The notes: generated from the sequence alone by a model not told the origin. A stretch of 32,749 bases of DNA from Alistipes sp. (GCA_019422485.1 JAHZDG010000004.1:66260-99008), one strand, 5' to 3'; shown: positions 9,301-16,730, counted from the first letter of the stretch. A program made the numbers and translations.

Positions 9301-9817
9301 GTTCCGAGACGAAAGCGACAATCCGGTGGATTATCCGGTTGTTCAGCATGTATTGCTTTCTTCACGCAAAAGCCTGGCCTGGAATCCCGAAAACTGGTTC
9401 GTTCAGCCCGGCGACCATCACTACCGCATGGCGCTCTACCCGCATGAAGGCAACTGGCGGATGGCTTACCGCGAAGGACAGGCCTTCAACATGCCGTTGA
9501 CTCTATACACCTTGCCCGGAACGAAGACGCCGAACCCCGCGACGGTTTCCGAACAGAGTTTTTTACAGTCCGCTCCCACAAACATGATCTTCTCGGCGGT
9601 CAAACAGGCTGAAGATGGCGAAGGGCTGTTTGTACGCCTGTACGAAGCCGAAGGACGGTATACGACTTTACGGTTAAAAGGGTTCAAGCCCTTCAGTCGG
9701 GTCTGGTTGACCGATCTGCTGGAATACAACCAGGAAGAACTGAACGTAGAGGCAGACGGTTCGCTGCGACTGGATGTCAAACCCTGGCAAATCGTCAACC
9801 TGCGCATTCAGTGGTAG
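6368..9817 (+). CDS. Exported GH38-type alpha-mannosidase-like glycoside hydrolase
   Basis: The 1149-residue enzyme begins with a signal peptide (residues 1 to about 23, ending LSLQAA). Residues about 28-170 look like a discoidin-type, carbohydrate-binding beta-sandwich (LYDGRLTHRWET at 52-63). The GH38 catalytic domain begins near 283: STNHNDLGFLDT (289-300) carries the zinc ligands His292 and Asp294, and NVDVPG at 403-408 matches the nucleophile region, Asp405 being the likely nucleophile. The C-terminal half fits GH38 C-terminal beta domains. GH38 enzymes remove alpha-linked mannose, for example from host N-glycans. It sits alone between its own promoter and terminator rather than beside a SusC/SusD pair. 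The frame is open from 6269, but the signal peptide and promoter fix the start at 6368. Exact linkage specificity cannot be inferred. Confidence 0.88.
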   Translation: MIKLLFGSLMGLLWMGTLSLQAAEGNPNLAHPGYGATFQASSEDRDHQVKRLYDGRLTHRWETEGETTGAWAEVRWDKPQNLRELWIVNLPTPFDLLLETESRTADFPAARHVRLDFSDGTSQQAELRLGTYYQIIALPQAKTTDRVKVTLLDLWDNSTASHTGLGKLQAYSLPHTPSFRVDLYEMYEMQGDTPVQSAKIEIVNPGENIRGAVLEIRCAGKPYATLKLAEIPARSSSIQQVWMPAPFESGEMTFSIRRSGAVHFADTQTMEVKSYDKNYFDGGKFRILSTNHNDLGFLDTQFATADYRSRELIGPALDLLRDHPEYTYHMESIEYLKEFLERHPERREEIAQRMREGRFLFGASYVQNLQVHVGAEKLARQFYYGRRWLLENFPGCDTRFYSNVDVPGLTYQLPQVLRQAGVDYIVQGRFPWGYYYWEGLDGTSIPMYALRYTASRQLLNPVDNTGWLHFQNIREPYYREHNLPKELIYDFSCDYLPPAPQMIPFVQEQNATMKRFAEVWNDHFKEDTARHITPPVLEFSTPERALDDMFGQGRLDVETIHGDWPMSWAYFDEPGHRDGLLAGRHGHNQLLQAERLNAWLKTMDDTWVYPQSDLDQGWLANCWPDHGWGGNRGIVTDSINEASYRRSLEIASRLAQNAGQALASRISGTTDSPSTAKAASQSLPLMVYNPVGWQRSDVVTGSLTLPASWSGLTLRDAEGNDIPYEITAHDTDSNRIELLFRANDIPSLGYKLYYASAGERFTGEPQALTSADSLETDLLKIRFSEGGLASVYDKTTAREVLRTDKFAGGEVLQFTAPGVAWNEYSEVTTAQFDRTARHGLKTVRATESPVRYVVEKEARFPDFTLRQRYILNKGAREVVIETDLLDWKGVPDRELRIAFPMNLGPEARMSYEVPFGTVELNRDEIDYSLLPETTECQFVGALYGRDLPFREAINWVDASSGLYRGGGCLLASDMTVHLFRDESDNPVDYPVVQHVLLSSRKSLAWNPENWFVQPGDHHYRMALYPHEGNWRMAYREGQAFNMPLTLYTLPGTKTPNPATVSEQSFLQSAPTNMIFSAVKQAEDGEGLFVRLYEAEGRYTTLRLKGFKPFSRVWLTDLLEYNQEELNVEADGSLRLDVKPWQIVNLRIQW

Positions 9818-9834
9818 GCCAACCCCATCATAAA

Positions 9835-9872
9835 AGAGCGGATCCTCTGAAAAGGATCCGCTCTCTATTTAT
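9835..9872 (+). terminator. Intrinsic terminator after the GH38 gene
   Basis: AGAGCGGATCC pairs perfectly with GGATCCGCTCT around an 8-base loop and is followed by CTATTTATT. It lies 18 bases after the GH38 stop codon and could also serve the converging minus-strand operon. Confidence 0.8.
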
Positions 9873-9934
9873 TGAGGAACTCCGATCTTGCGGCCTGTCC
9901 CGCTCCGTTTCGACGGGTTCTATACAGACATCTC

Positions 9935-10921
9935 TCAGCTCCAGATAATCCGTTCGAGGGCCTGCTCCAATTGAACGAGCCCTTCAGCCGTATCGCCGCC
10001 TGCGTGTTCAATCGTCAACCAATCCGAGTGATACTGCTTCCGCAAAGCGGCCATAATCCCCGGCCAGTCGTTTTCGCCTTCGCCCAGCGGAACCTGGAAA
10101 CCTGCGTTAGGCCCCTTCGTATTGGCCAGCGAGAGGCTATAATCCTTGATGTGAATCCGGAAAATCCGCTCACCCAAGATATGGATCCAGTGCACGGGCC
10201 ACCCAAACGTCAGGATATTTCCCACGTCGAAATAGAAACCGATCATCGGACTGTCGAACTGATCGACATAACGAGCCGCTTCCAGGGGACTCATCAGAAA
10301 CCGGTTCCAGACATTCTCGATCGCGACTTTCACGCCCAACCGCCGGGCTTCGGGCAGCACCTCCCGCAAACAGGCCGTCGAACGCTCCCAACATTGGTCG
10401 TAGCTCACCTCGGCCGTAACGACACCCGGCACCAACAGCACCGTATCGGTGCCATACACCTTGGCATCCTCCAACGCCCTGACGAGGGCCTCGATCCCTT
10501 GCTGACGCACCTTGGCGTCGGGAGAGGAGAACGGCGCTTCCCAGTGTTTGGCGTTGCACACACTGGAAGCCACCAAACCGGTCTGATGCATGGCATCCAG
10601 CACCTCATCCCGGTCCATATGGCTATAAGGTTCGATTCCCTCGAAACCGGCCGCACGAATAGCCTGACATTTCTCCAAAACGCTGCAGGAGGCCAGCGGA
10701 CTGCCCTTGCTGCCAACCATTCCCCACATGATCGAACAACGGAAGGTTCGATCAGTCGGTTCGGTCTTTGCCTGGTTCCCGAGGGCAGCGACCGCACCTT
10801 GCGCCGAAAGACGGTCGGGAAGGGCATTTACCTTATCCCAAGCCGACAAGCGTTCCACGCCGGGCAGCGACAAAGCCCCCAAAGCTAACAGGCTGTTTTG
10901 AAGAAAACGTCGACGATCCAT
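9935..10921 (-). CDS. Tat-exported sugar phosphate isomerase/epimerase-like TIM-barrel protein
   Basis: The 328-residue protein starts MDRRRFLQNS, a twin-arginine signal followed by a hydrophobic stretch (LLALGALSLPG), so it is predicted to be exported folded. The remainder resembles the xylose isomerase-like / AP endonuclease 2 TIM barrel: GFEGIEPYSHMD near 95, VAIENVWNRF near 200, and GFYFDVGNIL and IHIKDYSL later, which supply the acidic and histidine metal ligands of the family. Substrate is unknown; related proteins act on inositols or keto sugars. It lies 18 bases downstream of a Tat-signal Gfo/Idh/MocA oxidoreductase, and this pairing suggests successive steps on one sugar or polyol. 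The ATG at 10921 is preferred to an in-frame GTG one codon upstream. Confidence 0.85.
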   Translation of the reverse strand: MDRRRFLQNSLLALGALSLPGVERLSAWDKVNALPDRLSAQGAVAALGNQAKTEPTDRTFRCSIMWGMVGSKGSPLASCSVLEKCQAIRAAGFEGIEPYSHMDRDEVLDAMHQTGLVASSVCNAKHWEAPFSSPDAKVRQQGIEALVRALEDAKVYGTDTVLLVPGVVTAEVSYDQCWERSTACLREVLPEARRLGVKVAIENVWNRFLMSPLEAARYVDQFDSPMIGFYFDVGNILTFGWPVHWIHILGERIFRIHIKDYSLSLANTKGPNAGFQVPLGEGENDWPGIMAALRKQYHSDWLTIEHAGGDTAEGLVQLEQALERIIWS

Positions 10922-10939
10922 CACTTTTCTTTCTGAGAA

Positions 10940-12298
10940 TTATCCCTTGGCAGGGGTTCCGGGCAGGGGTACGATCTCCTCGATGCCTTCCACCGGACCG
11001 AACTCATAGGTATCGGGACCCAACTTCAGATCCGAAGCGATAATTTCATCCCAGGTCACTTTCTTACCGGTGTAAGCGGCAATACGACCCATCATCGCCA
11101 TCAAGGTCGACTGAACATGTATTTCGGCATCATTAACAGGGGTATTCGTCCGGATGGCAGTCACCAAACGGATCAATTCCTGTACGTAAGGATCTTTGAC
11201 AGCCCAGGTCTGATCTTCGTCTCCGGGTTTGGGATGCGGATACTGCCAGGCGATCGAGCCGTCCGGATTGTAAATCGTGTCGAAGCAGTTGGTCGAACCG
11301 TTGGTCCCGTAAACCATCACGCTCAATTCATTGTCGCAACCATCGATCTGACGGGAGGTACAGTTTGTACGCATCCCGTTATCGTACTGATACTGAATAC
11401 TGAAAAAGTCATACACATCACCCGTCACCCGACGCGCACGACCTCCGACTGCGGTAGCCGACACAGGTTTCTTGTCGCCCAGGAACCACGACATCATGTC
11501 GATTTCGTGAATGAACTGTTCCAAAGGCATATCCCCCGATACCCAGCAGAAGTTGGGCCAGTTACGCATCATATATTCCATGTCGCTCCATTCGGGCTGG
11601 CGGTCTTTGTGCCAAAGCGAGCTCCCGTTACGCAGCACTTGAGCCGAAACGATGTCTCCGATAGCCCCTTCGGCCACCCGACGATACGTTTCGATGCAGT
11701 CGCGTTGCGAACGACGGATCGTCCCGCTGATGATCGAAAGCCCCTTACTTTGAGCGATTTTCCCGCTTTTCAGAATCGAGCGTGCCCCCACCGGATCGAC
11801 GGCGCAAGGTTTTTCCATGAAAACATGTTTCCCCTTCTGGATGGCATATTCGAGATGGCTGGGACGGAACACGGGAGGTGCACACAGCAACACCACATCT
11901 ACATCCGAGTCGATAACGTTTTTATAGGCATCGAACCCGACGAAACAAGCTTCATCCGGAATATCGACATTCTTTTTCTCTTTCAATGCCTGCCGGCAAG
12001 CCTGCAATCTATCATCGAAGATATCCGCCAGCATGACAACATCCACACCATTCCCCGTATCCAGGAAATTGAAGGCAGCACCGGTACCCCGACCGCCGCA
12101 ACCGATCAAACCGGCTTTGAGGGGACGTCCGTCCGGGGCTGTCGGCAATAATTCCGGCACATTGGCCTTCGGATATTTTTTCGTGTTAGCCGAGTTGCTG
12201 CAGGAGGTCAACAAGCCAGGAGCTGCTGCTGCCCCGATGACCCCAATGGCAGTACTTTTCAAAAAGTCTCGACGACTCAGTGTATTTTTTTTATTCAT
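10940..12298 (-). CDS. Tat-signal Gfo/Idh/MocA family oxidoreductase lipoprotein
   Basis: The 452-residue protein opens with the Tat motif SRRDFLK (residues 8-14) and a hydrophobic segment ending in a lipobox LLTSC, with Cys33 as the probable lipidated residue. The mature part has an NAD(P)-binding Rossmann fold (GLIGCGGRGTG, about 63-73) and the conserved EKPCAVDP segment, whose lysine is typically catalytic. The C-terminal half fits the Gfo/Idh/MocA substrate domain. Tat export fits, since this route carries folded cofactor-bound enzymes. Some members (GH109) use NAD to cleave glycosides rather than oxidise sugars, and I cannot exclude that here. It is first in an operon with the TIM-barrel isomerase, under a promoter at 12325-12332. 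Confidence 0.87.
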   Translation of the reverse strand: MNKKNTLSRRDFLKSTAIGVIGAAAAPGLLTSCSNSANTKKYPKANVPELLPTAPDGRPLKAGLIGCGGRGTGAAFNFLDTGNGVDVVMLADIFDDRLQACRQALKEKKNVDIPDEACFVGFDAYKNVIDSDVDVVLLCAPPVFRPSHLEYAIQKGKHVFMEKPCAVDPVGARSILKSGKIAQSKGLSIISGTIRRSQRDCIETYRRVAEGAIGDIVSAQVLRNGSSLWHKDRQPEWSDMEYMMRNWPNFCWVSGDMPLEQFIHEIDMMSWFLGDKKPVSATAVGGRARRVTGDVYDFFSIQYQYDNGMRTNCTSRQIDGCDNELSVMVYGTNGSTNCFDTIYNPDGSIAWQYPHPKPGDEDQTWAVKDPYVQELIRLVTAIRTNTPVNDAEIHVQSTLMAMMGRIAAYTGKKVTWDEIIASDLKLGPDTYEFGPVEGIEEIVPLPGTPAKG

Positions 12299-12324
12299 GA
12301 CAGATGGTAGTTATATCAATTTTT

Positions 12325-12332
12325 CAAAGGTA
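12325..12332 (-). promoter_or_regulatory. Predicted -7 promoter element of the oxidoreductase-isomerase operon
   Basis: The minus strand reads TACCTTTG, matching TAnnTTTG exactly, about 27 bases before the ATG at 12298. Confidence 0.6.
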
Positions 12333-12547
12333 GCGGAAAAAATCGAAACCCAAGAGGATTTTTCCCCGAAATTTCACACTCTTTATACATTTCATTTACT
12401 GAAAGTCCTTCTTGGGCGACTATCTTGGAAGCCCCTCTGAACCAACCCTTCCCGCTTCAAAACACCGACTGGCAGCAAACGTTCCGGACAGATTCTTAAC
12501 ACAAGATACGGTCCGGGAAGGCCATACAAGTCCTCGTTGCGATTTTG

Positions 12548-13051
12548 CTATTTATAGCCGGGATCGGCGGCCGGATGGGCAACACGTTTCGTCTTTCCAC
12601 TGAGATGTTCGATATCGAAACGCAGAATCGCCGTACGATGCAACGAGACCCCGATGTATTTCTCCGCCAGCTGAGGAAATTCCGGACTGTATTTGGCACT
12701 CAGAAGCCGTAAGGCATGCACCCGTTCCTCGTCATCGGCTACCACGGTCACCCGCCCGAACAGCAGCACACTCTCATAAGCCGTCGTAAATTGGCGGGGA
12801 ATCACCTGTGTCGCCCCAACGACACAAAAACTTACCCGGTTATCGAGGGCCAGCGAGTCCAGTTTAAACCCTTCGGGAGCCCCGTGAAAATAGAGATGTT
12901 GTGCTTCCGTCACATAACTGAGCGGAATTCCATAGCCGTATCCATTGGCGCCGTGCATCGACAGCACCCCATATTCTCCCTGATCGAGCAAACGACGAGC
13001 AGTTTCGTCGTCCAGGATACGATCCTGTCTGCGAACCGGTCTAAAATCCAT
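12548..13051 (-). CDS. Nim-like pyridoxamine 5'-phosphate oxidase family flavoprotein
   Basis: The 167-residue protein has the split-barrel FMN-binding fold of the pyridoxamine 5'-phosphate oxidase superfamily and resembles Nim-type proteins closely in layout: GEYGVLSM (25-32), IPLSYV (42-47), LYFHGAPEGFKLD (53-65) and a C-terminal RFDIEHLSGK. His56 in YFHGA lies where Nim proteins have their active-site histidine. Some Nim proteins have been linked to 5-nitroimidazole resistance, but many homologues are simple housekeeping flavoproteins and sequence alone does not show resistance. The gene stands alone between tRNA-Lys and the oxidoreductase operon. No clear promoter or terminator was seen. 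Confidence 0.85.
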   Translation of the reverse strand: MDFRPVRRQDRILDDETARRLLDQGEYGVLSMHGANGYGYGIPLSYVTEAQHLYFHGAPEGFKLDSLALDNRVSFCVVGATQVIPRQFTTAYESVLLFGRVTVVADDEERVHALRLLSAKYSPEFPQLAEKYIGVSLHRTAILRFDIEHLSGKTKRVAHPAADPGYK

Positions 13052-13164
13052 GACAAATCATTTTACAACGTTTAAATCAAAAAAGATCTTCAACAGGGGA
13101 GCCATCTTTTTTGTGGCAATTCCCGTTTCAAGCCAATCACAACGAAACATCCCGACTGCGGACA

Positions 13165-13203
13165 AAAGAAAAAAGCCTCGGCAAAAACATGATTGCCAAG
13201 GCT
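13165..13203 (-). terminator. Intrinsic terminator of tRNA-Lys
   Basis: On the minus strand AGCCTTGGCAA pairs with TTGCCGAGGCT (one mismatch) and is followed by TTTTTTCTTTTG. It begins 10 bases after the tRNA 3' end. Confidence 0.8.
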
Positions 13204-13212
13204 TTTCGGTGG

Positions 13213-13285
13213 TGGATCCCGTGGGGTTCGAACCCACGACCCCAACATTAAGAGTGTCGTGCTCTACCAACTGAGCTAGAGATCC
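13213..13285 (-). tRNA. tRNA-Lys (anticodon CTT)
   Basis: A 73-base cloverleaf forms on the minus strand. The acceptor GGATCTC pairs with GGGATCC (one T-G pair) and the discriminator is A. The D arm is GCTCAGTTGGTAGAGC. The anticodon stem CGACA/TGTTG (one G-T type pair) holds the loop CTCTTAA, giving anticodon CTT. The T arm is CGTGG-GTTCGAA-CCCACG. CCA is not encoded. Confidence 0.94.
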
Positions 13286-13302
13286 ATCCTTAAATTGTGG
13301 GG

Positions 13303-13310
13303 CAAAGATA
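13303..13310 (-). promoter_or_regulatory. Predicted -7 promoter element of tRNA-Lys
   Basis: The minus strand reads TATCTTTG, a perfect TAnnTTTG match, 18 bases before the mature 5' end of the tRNA. Confidence 0.55.
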
Positions 13311-13382
13311 GCGGTTAATTTTGATTTCTCCAAGAAAAAAGGGAAAAAGCTGTTACCGTACCTTTGACCTCCAACCGGTTAT

Positions 13383-14756
13383 CTATTCATACTCTCCGCT
13401 TTTGAGGCGGCTGACCTCCATCGGAGTGAGGAAGCGCCAAGCTCCGCGTTTGAGTTTTTTCTTGGTCAATCCGCCAAAGTAGACCCGGTCGAGTTTCTGC
13501 ACCGTATACCCCAGCGCCTCGAACATACGACGCACGATCCGGTTCCGGCCCGAATGAATTTCGATGCCTACTTCCTTGTGGCTGTCCCCCACATAGCTGA
13601 TCTCATCGGCATAGATCAATCCGTCTTCCAATTCGATCCCATCGGCCAGACGCTGCATATCGGCCTGCGTCACCGATTTATTGAGGGTTACCTGATAGAT
13701 TTTCTTCTTGCTGTAACTGGGGTGGGTCAATTGACGGGTCAGCTCGCCGTCATTGGTGAACAACAACACCCCGACACTGTTCTTATCCAGACGACCGACC
13801 GGATATACCCGCTCTTTGCAAGCATCCTTGAGCAGATCCATCACCGTCTTATCGGCATGAGGATCCTCCAACGAGGTGACATATCCCCGCGGTTTGTTCA
13901 TCAGGATATAAACTTTCTTTTCTCCCCGGATGATTTCGCCATTGAAACGCACTTCGTCCGTAGGATTCACTTTCGAACCCAGTTCCGTCACGATCTGTCC
14001 GTTCACGCTCACCACACCGGCCTGAATCAGATCGTCGGCCTCACGACGCGAGCAAATCCCCGAATTGGCAATAAACCGATTCAGACGAATTGCACCCGCA
14101 GGCTGCGTCGGCTCGAAACGGGGATAGTTATCTTTATCATAGGATTGAGTTCCCCGTTTCCGATCGTTTTTATAACGGCCATTCCGTCCTTCGTTTTTGC
14201 GCGGAGCGCCTTCTCGTTTCCATCCGTCCCGGGAATCGTCCCGACGAGACCCGCCACGATATGATCCATCGCGCCCTTCCTGGCGGCGATAACCTCTTTC
14301 CCGTGCGCCTTCATACTCACCGTCCCGACGGGCTGATCCGCTACGACGATCTTCCCACGAAGCATTCGACTCGCGATAGTCGTCACGCCGAGGGCGTTCA
14401 CGACGCGAATCCGAAAACCCATCCCGACGATCGTATCCACGATCCGTGCGCGGACGATCGTCTTCACGGCGGGCATCCACCCGGCGATTGTCTCTCGTAA
14501 AATTGGGATTATACGAATGGCGACGCGGTTCGTCATGACCGGCTCGATTTCCCCGATTGTCACGGTCATTCAATTCATAGCGACCGATACGTGGCCGATC
14601 GGTACGCGGACGACGGTCTTTGAAAAAGGAAGAGGCATCCTCTTCGTTCGAACTCCTCGAATCGTCTCGACGGAAAGAGTTCCGGTCTTCGGCAGCTTCG
14701 TAGCGGCGGGGCCGTTCATACGAAGTTCTTTTGCCTTTGGGATCATTTGTGCTCAT
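13383..14756 (-). CDS. RsuA/RluB-type rRNA pseudouridine synthase with long charged N-terminal tail
   Basis: The enzyme converts a uridine of ribosomal RNA to pseudouridine (16S U516-type or 23S U2605-type; the exact target is unclear). Of 457 residues, the first 220 or so are a low-complexity tail rich in Arg, Asp, Gly, Ser and Tyr, almost certainly disordered. The conventional enzyme follows: an S4 RNA-binding domain at about 223-270 (RLNRFIANSGICSRREAD), then the catalytic domain with KPRGYVTS at 288-295 and GRLDKNSVGVLLFTNDG, Asp324 being the catalytic aspartate. Usual family members are 230-300 residues, so the tail nearly doubles the length. The ATG at 14756 has a TACCTTTG promoter about 50 bases upstream. 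It is divergent from the aminotransferase gene. Confidence 0.92.
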   Translation of the reverse strand: MSTNDPKGKRTSYERPRRYEAAEDRNSFRRDDSRSSNEEDASSFFKDRRPRTDRPRIGRYELNDRDNRGNRAGHDEPRRHSYNPNFTRDNRRVDARREDDRPRTDRGYDRRDGFSDSRRERPRRDDYRESNASWEDRRSGSARRDGEYEGARERGYRRQEGRDGSYRGGSRRDDSRDGWKREGAPRKNEGRNGRYKNDRKRGTQSYDKDNYPRFEPTQPAGAIRLNRFIANSGICSRREADDLIQAGVVSVNGQIVTELGSKVNPTDEVRFNGEIIRGEKKVYILMNKPRGYVTSLEDPHADKTVMDLLKDACKERVYPVGRLDKNSVGVLLFTNDGELTRQLTHPSYSKKKIYQVTLNKSVTQADMQRLADGIELEDGLIYADEISYVGDSHKEVGIEIHSGRNRIVRRMFEALGYTVQKLDRVYFGGLTKKKLKRGAWRFLTPMEVSRLKSGEYE

Positions 14757-14805
14757 CGGCAGACTATTAGTGATATACTTTCAACCTATTGTAGATAAAA
14801 CAGTG

Positions 14806-14813
14806 CAAAGGTA
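14806..14813 (-). promoter_or_regulatory. Predicted -7 promoter element of the pseudouridine synthase gene
   Basis: The minus strand reads TACCTTTG, followed by C, about 50 bases before the ATG at 14756. It is 22 bases from the divergent -7 element at 14836. Confidence 0.6.
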
Positions 14814-14835
14814 TGCTTATTTTCACAAATTCACC

Positions 14836-14843
14836 TACCTTTG
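14836..14843 (+). promoter_or_regulatory. Predicted -7 promoter element of the PatB-type aminotransferase
   Basis: TACCTTTG matches the consensus exactly and lies 18 bases before the ATG at 14862. It covers the TTG at 14841, which therefore cannot be the start codon. Confidence 0.6.
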
Positions 14844-14861
14844 GATACCATTTATGCAACC

Positions 14862-16043
14862 ATGAAATACAATTTCGATACCGTCGTGCCCCGAGAGGGT
14901 ACTTTTTGCGAAAAATATGATCTGCGTCAACACATTTTCGGCCGCAGCGATGTGATTCCCATGTGGGTGGCCGACATGGATTTTGCGGTGCCTGCCCCCG
15001 TAGTGGAAGCCATCGCCCGCCGTTTGCAGCACCCGATTCTGGGGTACTCCTACCGCAGTGACTCCTATTGGCAGTCGGTCGCCGAATGGGTCGATCGCCG
15101 CAACGGATGGACGATCGATCCCTCATGGCTGGAATTCATTCCCGGAGTCGTTCCCGGCCTGGTTTTCGCCCTGCGCGCCTTCACCCAACCCGGTGACGGG
15201 GTGGTCATCCAACCTCCGGTTTATCATCCTTTCGCGCGCCAGACCCGCCTCAACGACCGGGTGGTGATCAATAATCCGATCCGGTTGGTCGGAAACCGCT
15301 ACGAAATCGACTTCGAAGACCTCGATCGCAAACTCGCCGGAGCCAAGGTATTCCTGATGTCCAATCCGCACAACCCAACCGGCCGTGTGTTTACCCGGGA
15401 AGAGCTGACCCGCATCGGAGAGCTGTGCGTCAAACACGACGTACTGATCCTGGCCGATGAAATCCACTCCGACCTGATCTATCGTCCGAACAAACACATT
15501 CACATCGCCTCGCTGGACGAACGCTTTGCCGCCCGGACCCTGACCTTCATCGCCCCCAGCAAAACGTTCAACCTGGCCGGTCTGTCGACCGCTTCGGTGA
15601 TCATTCCCAATGCAACACTGTTGCGCCAATTCCGCTATGAAGTTTCCAAACTCCACGCCGACCAGGGGTCGATTTTCGGTACGATTGCCCTGGAAACGGC
15701 CTACCGACAGGGAGAAGAGTGGCTGGAAGAGCTGTTGGTTTATCTGAAAGGCAACATCGACTACGTCCTGACGTTCTTACAGGAAAAAATGCCCTCCGTA
15801 CGGGCCGTTCGTCCGGAAGGGACCTATCTGATGTGGATCGACTTCTCGGCCTGGCCGATGAGCCACGAAGAGCTCACCCGCTTCATGATCGAACAGGCAG
15901 GACTGGGTCTCAACGAGGGATCGATGTTCGGCGAAGAGGGCCGGGGCTGGATGCGCATGAACATCGCCACCCGCCGCGAAGTGGTACGCCAAGCCATGAA
16001 CCAGCTGTACGAAGCGGCTCAAAAAGCCGGCATTCCGTTGTAA
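14862..16043 (+). CDS. PatB/MalY family PLP-dependent aminotransferase (probable cystathionine beta-lyase / C-S lyase)
   Basis: The 393-residue protein is a fold-type I pyridoxal phosphate enzyme. Key landmarks are PMWVADMDF (33-41), the SNPHNPTGRVF motif (167-177) with the Asn that contacts PLP, LADEIHSDL (198-206) with the Asp that binds the pyridine nitrogen, and APSKTFNLAGL (231-241), where Lys234 should form the Schiff base. These features and the MKYNFD start are typical of PatB/MalY-type enzymes, which cleave cystathionine or cysteine C-S bonds to release pyruvate and ammonia. The start at 14862 fits the promoter at 14836 and the homologue-like N-terminus. A strong terminator follows. 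The precise substrate is inferred only from the family. Confidence 0.9.
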   Translation: MKYNFDTVVPREGTFCEKYDLRQHIFGRSDVIPMWVADMDFAVPAPVVEAIARRLQHPILGYSYRSDSYWQSVAEWVDRRNGWTIDPSWLEFIPGVVPGLVFALRAFTQPGDGVVIQPPVYHPFARQTRLNDRVVINNPIRLVGNRYEIDFEDLDRKLAGAKVFLMSNPHNPTGRVFTREELTRIGELCVKHDVLILADEIHSDLIYRPNKHIHIASLDERFAARTLTFIAPSKTFNLAGLSTASVIIPNATLLRQFRYEVSKLHADQGSIFGTIALETAYRQGEEWLEELLVYLKGNIDYVLTFLQEKMPSVRAVRPEGTYLMWIDFSAWPMSHEELTRFMIEQAGLGLNEGSMFGEEGRGWMRMNIATRREVVRQAMNQLYEAAQKAGIPL

Positions 16044-16061
16044 CCTCTTGGTAATCCCATA

Positions 16062-16101
16062 TAAAAAGGGAGTGTTCCTGTCAGAACACTCCCTTTTATT
16101 T
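16062..16101. terminator. Bidirectional intrinsic terminator
   Basis: AAAAGGGAGTGTTC pairs with GAACACTCCCTTTT around a short loop, followed by ATTTT on the plus strand and an A-rich flank before it. It separates the converging aminotransferase and YqaA-like genes. Confidence 0.88.
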
Positions 16102-16175
16102 TCCCGTTTCCCGATCGGGGTCAACGCTTTCAAAAGTACGGTTTACCGGCCTATCCGGTCAAGCACCTTGTCCGA

Positions 16176-16628
16176 TCACCCCCAGTTCTGTTTCCAATAG
16201 ACAAACAACAGGGCCCACATCACAAACCGGGCCGTCTTGCCGATCAACATCAACAGGGCCGTTTTCCGCGGTTCGGTCCGATAGAAACCCAACGCAATGG
16301 CAAAAACATCCCCCACAAACGGCAGCCAGGTCAGCAAAGCCAGCGCCGCCCCGAAACGATCGACATTCTTTTTCTGACGGATCAAGGTTTCGGGTTTGAC
16401 CCGGGCATATTTTTCCAGCCACTCCCATTTTCCCAGTCGTCCCAACCAATAGGAGGTAAGGCCACCCAACCAGTTGCCCACCGAGGCCACGGCCACACAG
16501 ATCCAGATCTGTCCTCCGGCCGAAAGCATCCCCACCAACATTACATCCGAGCTGAACGGGATGACCGTAGCCGCCAGAAACGACCCGATAAACAGTCCCA
16601 CATATCCTAAATTCAATAACCACTCCAT
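16176..16628 (-). CDS. YqaA/DedA-type small membrane protein (VTT/SNARE-associated domain)
   Basis: The 150-residue protein begins MEWLLNLGYVGLFIGSFLAAT and has four or so hydrophobic segments. The pattern FLAATVIPFSSDVML near residues 18-32 matches the family signature in which a re-entrant loop carries a Pro and an acidic residue. GNWLGGLTSYWLGR and LTWLPFVGDVFAIALGF, both conserved in YqaA-type proteins, follow. DedA relatives are involved in membrane homeostasis, and some are undecaprenyl phosphate flippases; the role of this short form is not established. The frame is open upstream to an ATG at 16724, but those residues are not membrane-like and overlap a promoter-like GCATCTTTG near 16700, so 16628 is chosen. 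Confidence 0.85.
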   Translation of the reverse strand: MEWLLNLGYVGLFIGSFLAATVIPFSSDVMLVGMLSAGGQIWICVAVASVGNWLGGLTSYWLGRLGKWEWLEKYARVKPETLIRQKKNVDRFGAALALLTWLPFVGDVFAIALGFYRTEPRKTALLMLIGKTARFVMWALLFVYWKQNWG

Positions 16629-16730
16629 CGTGTTTTCTCTTGAGGCTGTTTGTTTTTCGAAGAGGGGAGCGGATCCACCGACCGCTCTCATCGCTCGCCG
16701 GCAAAGATGCCTCTTTTCCTCCAAAAAGAC

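Noticed and set aside
12299..12547. Possible small genes between the Nim-like gene and the oxidoreductase operon
   Set aside because: Short frames here have odd composition and no homology-like features; only the promoter at 12325 is supported.
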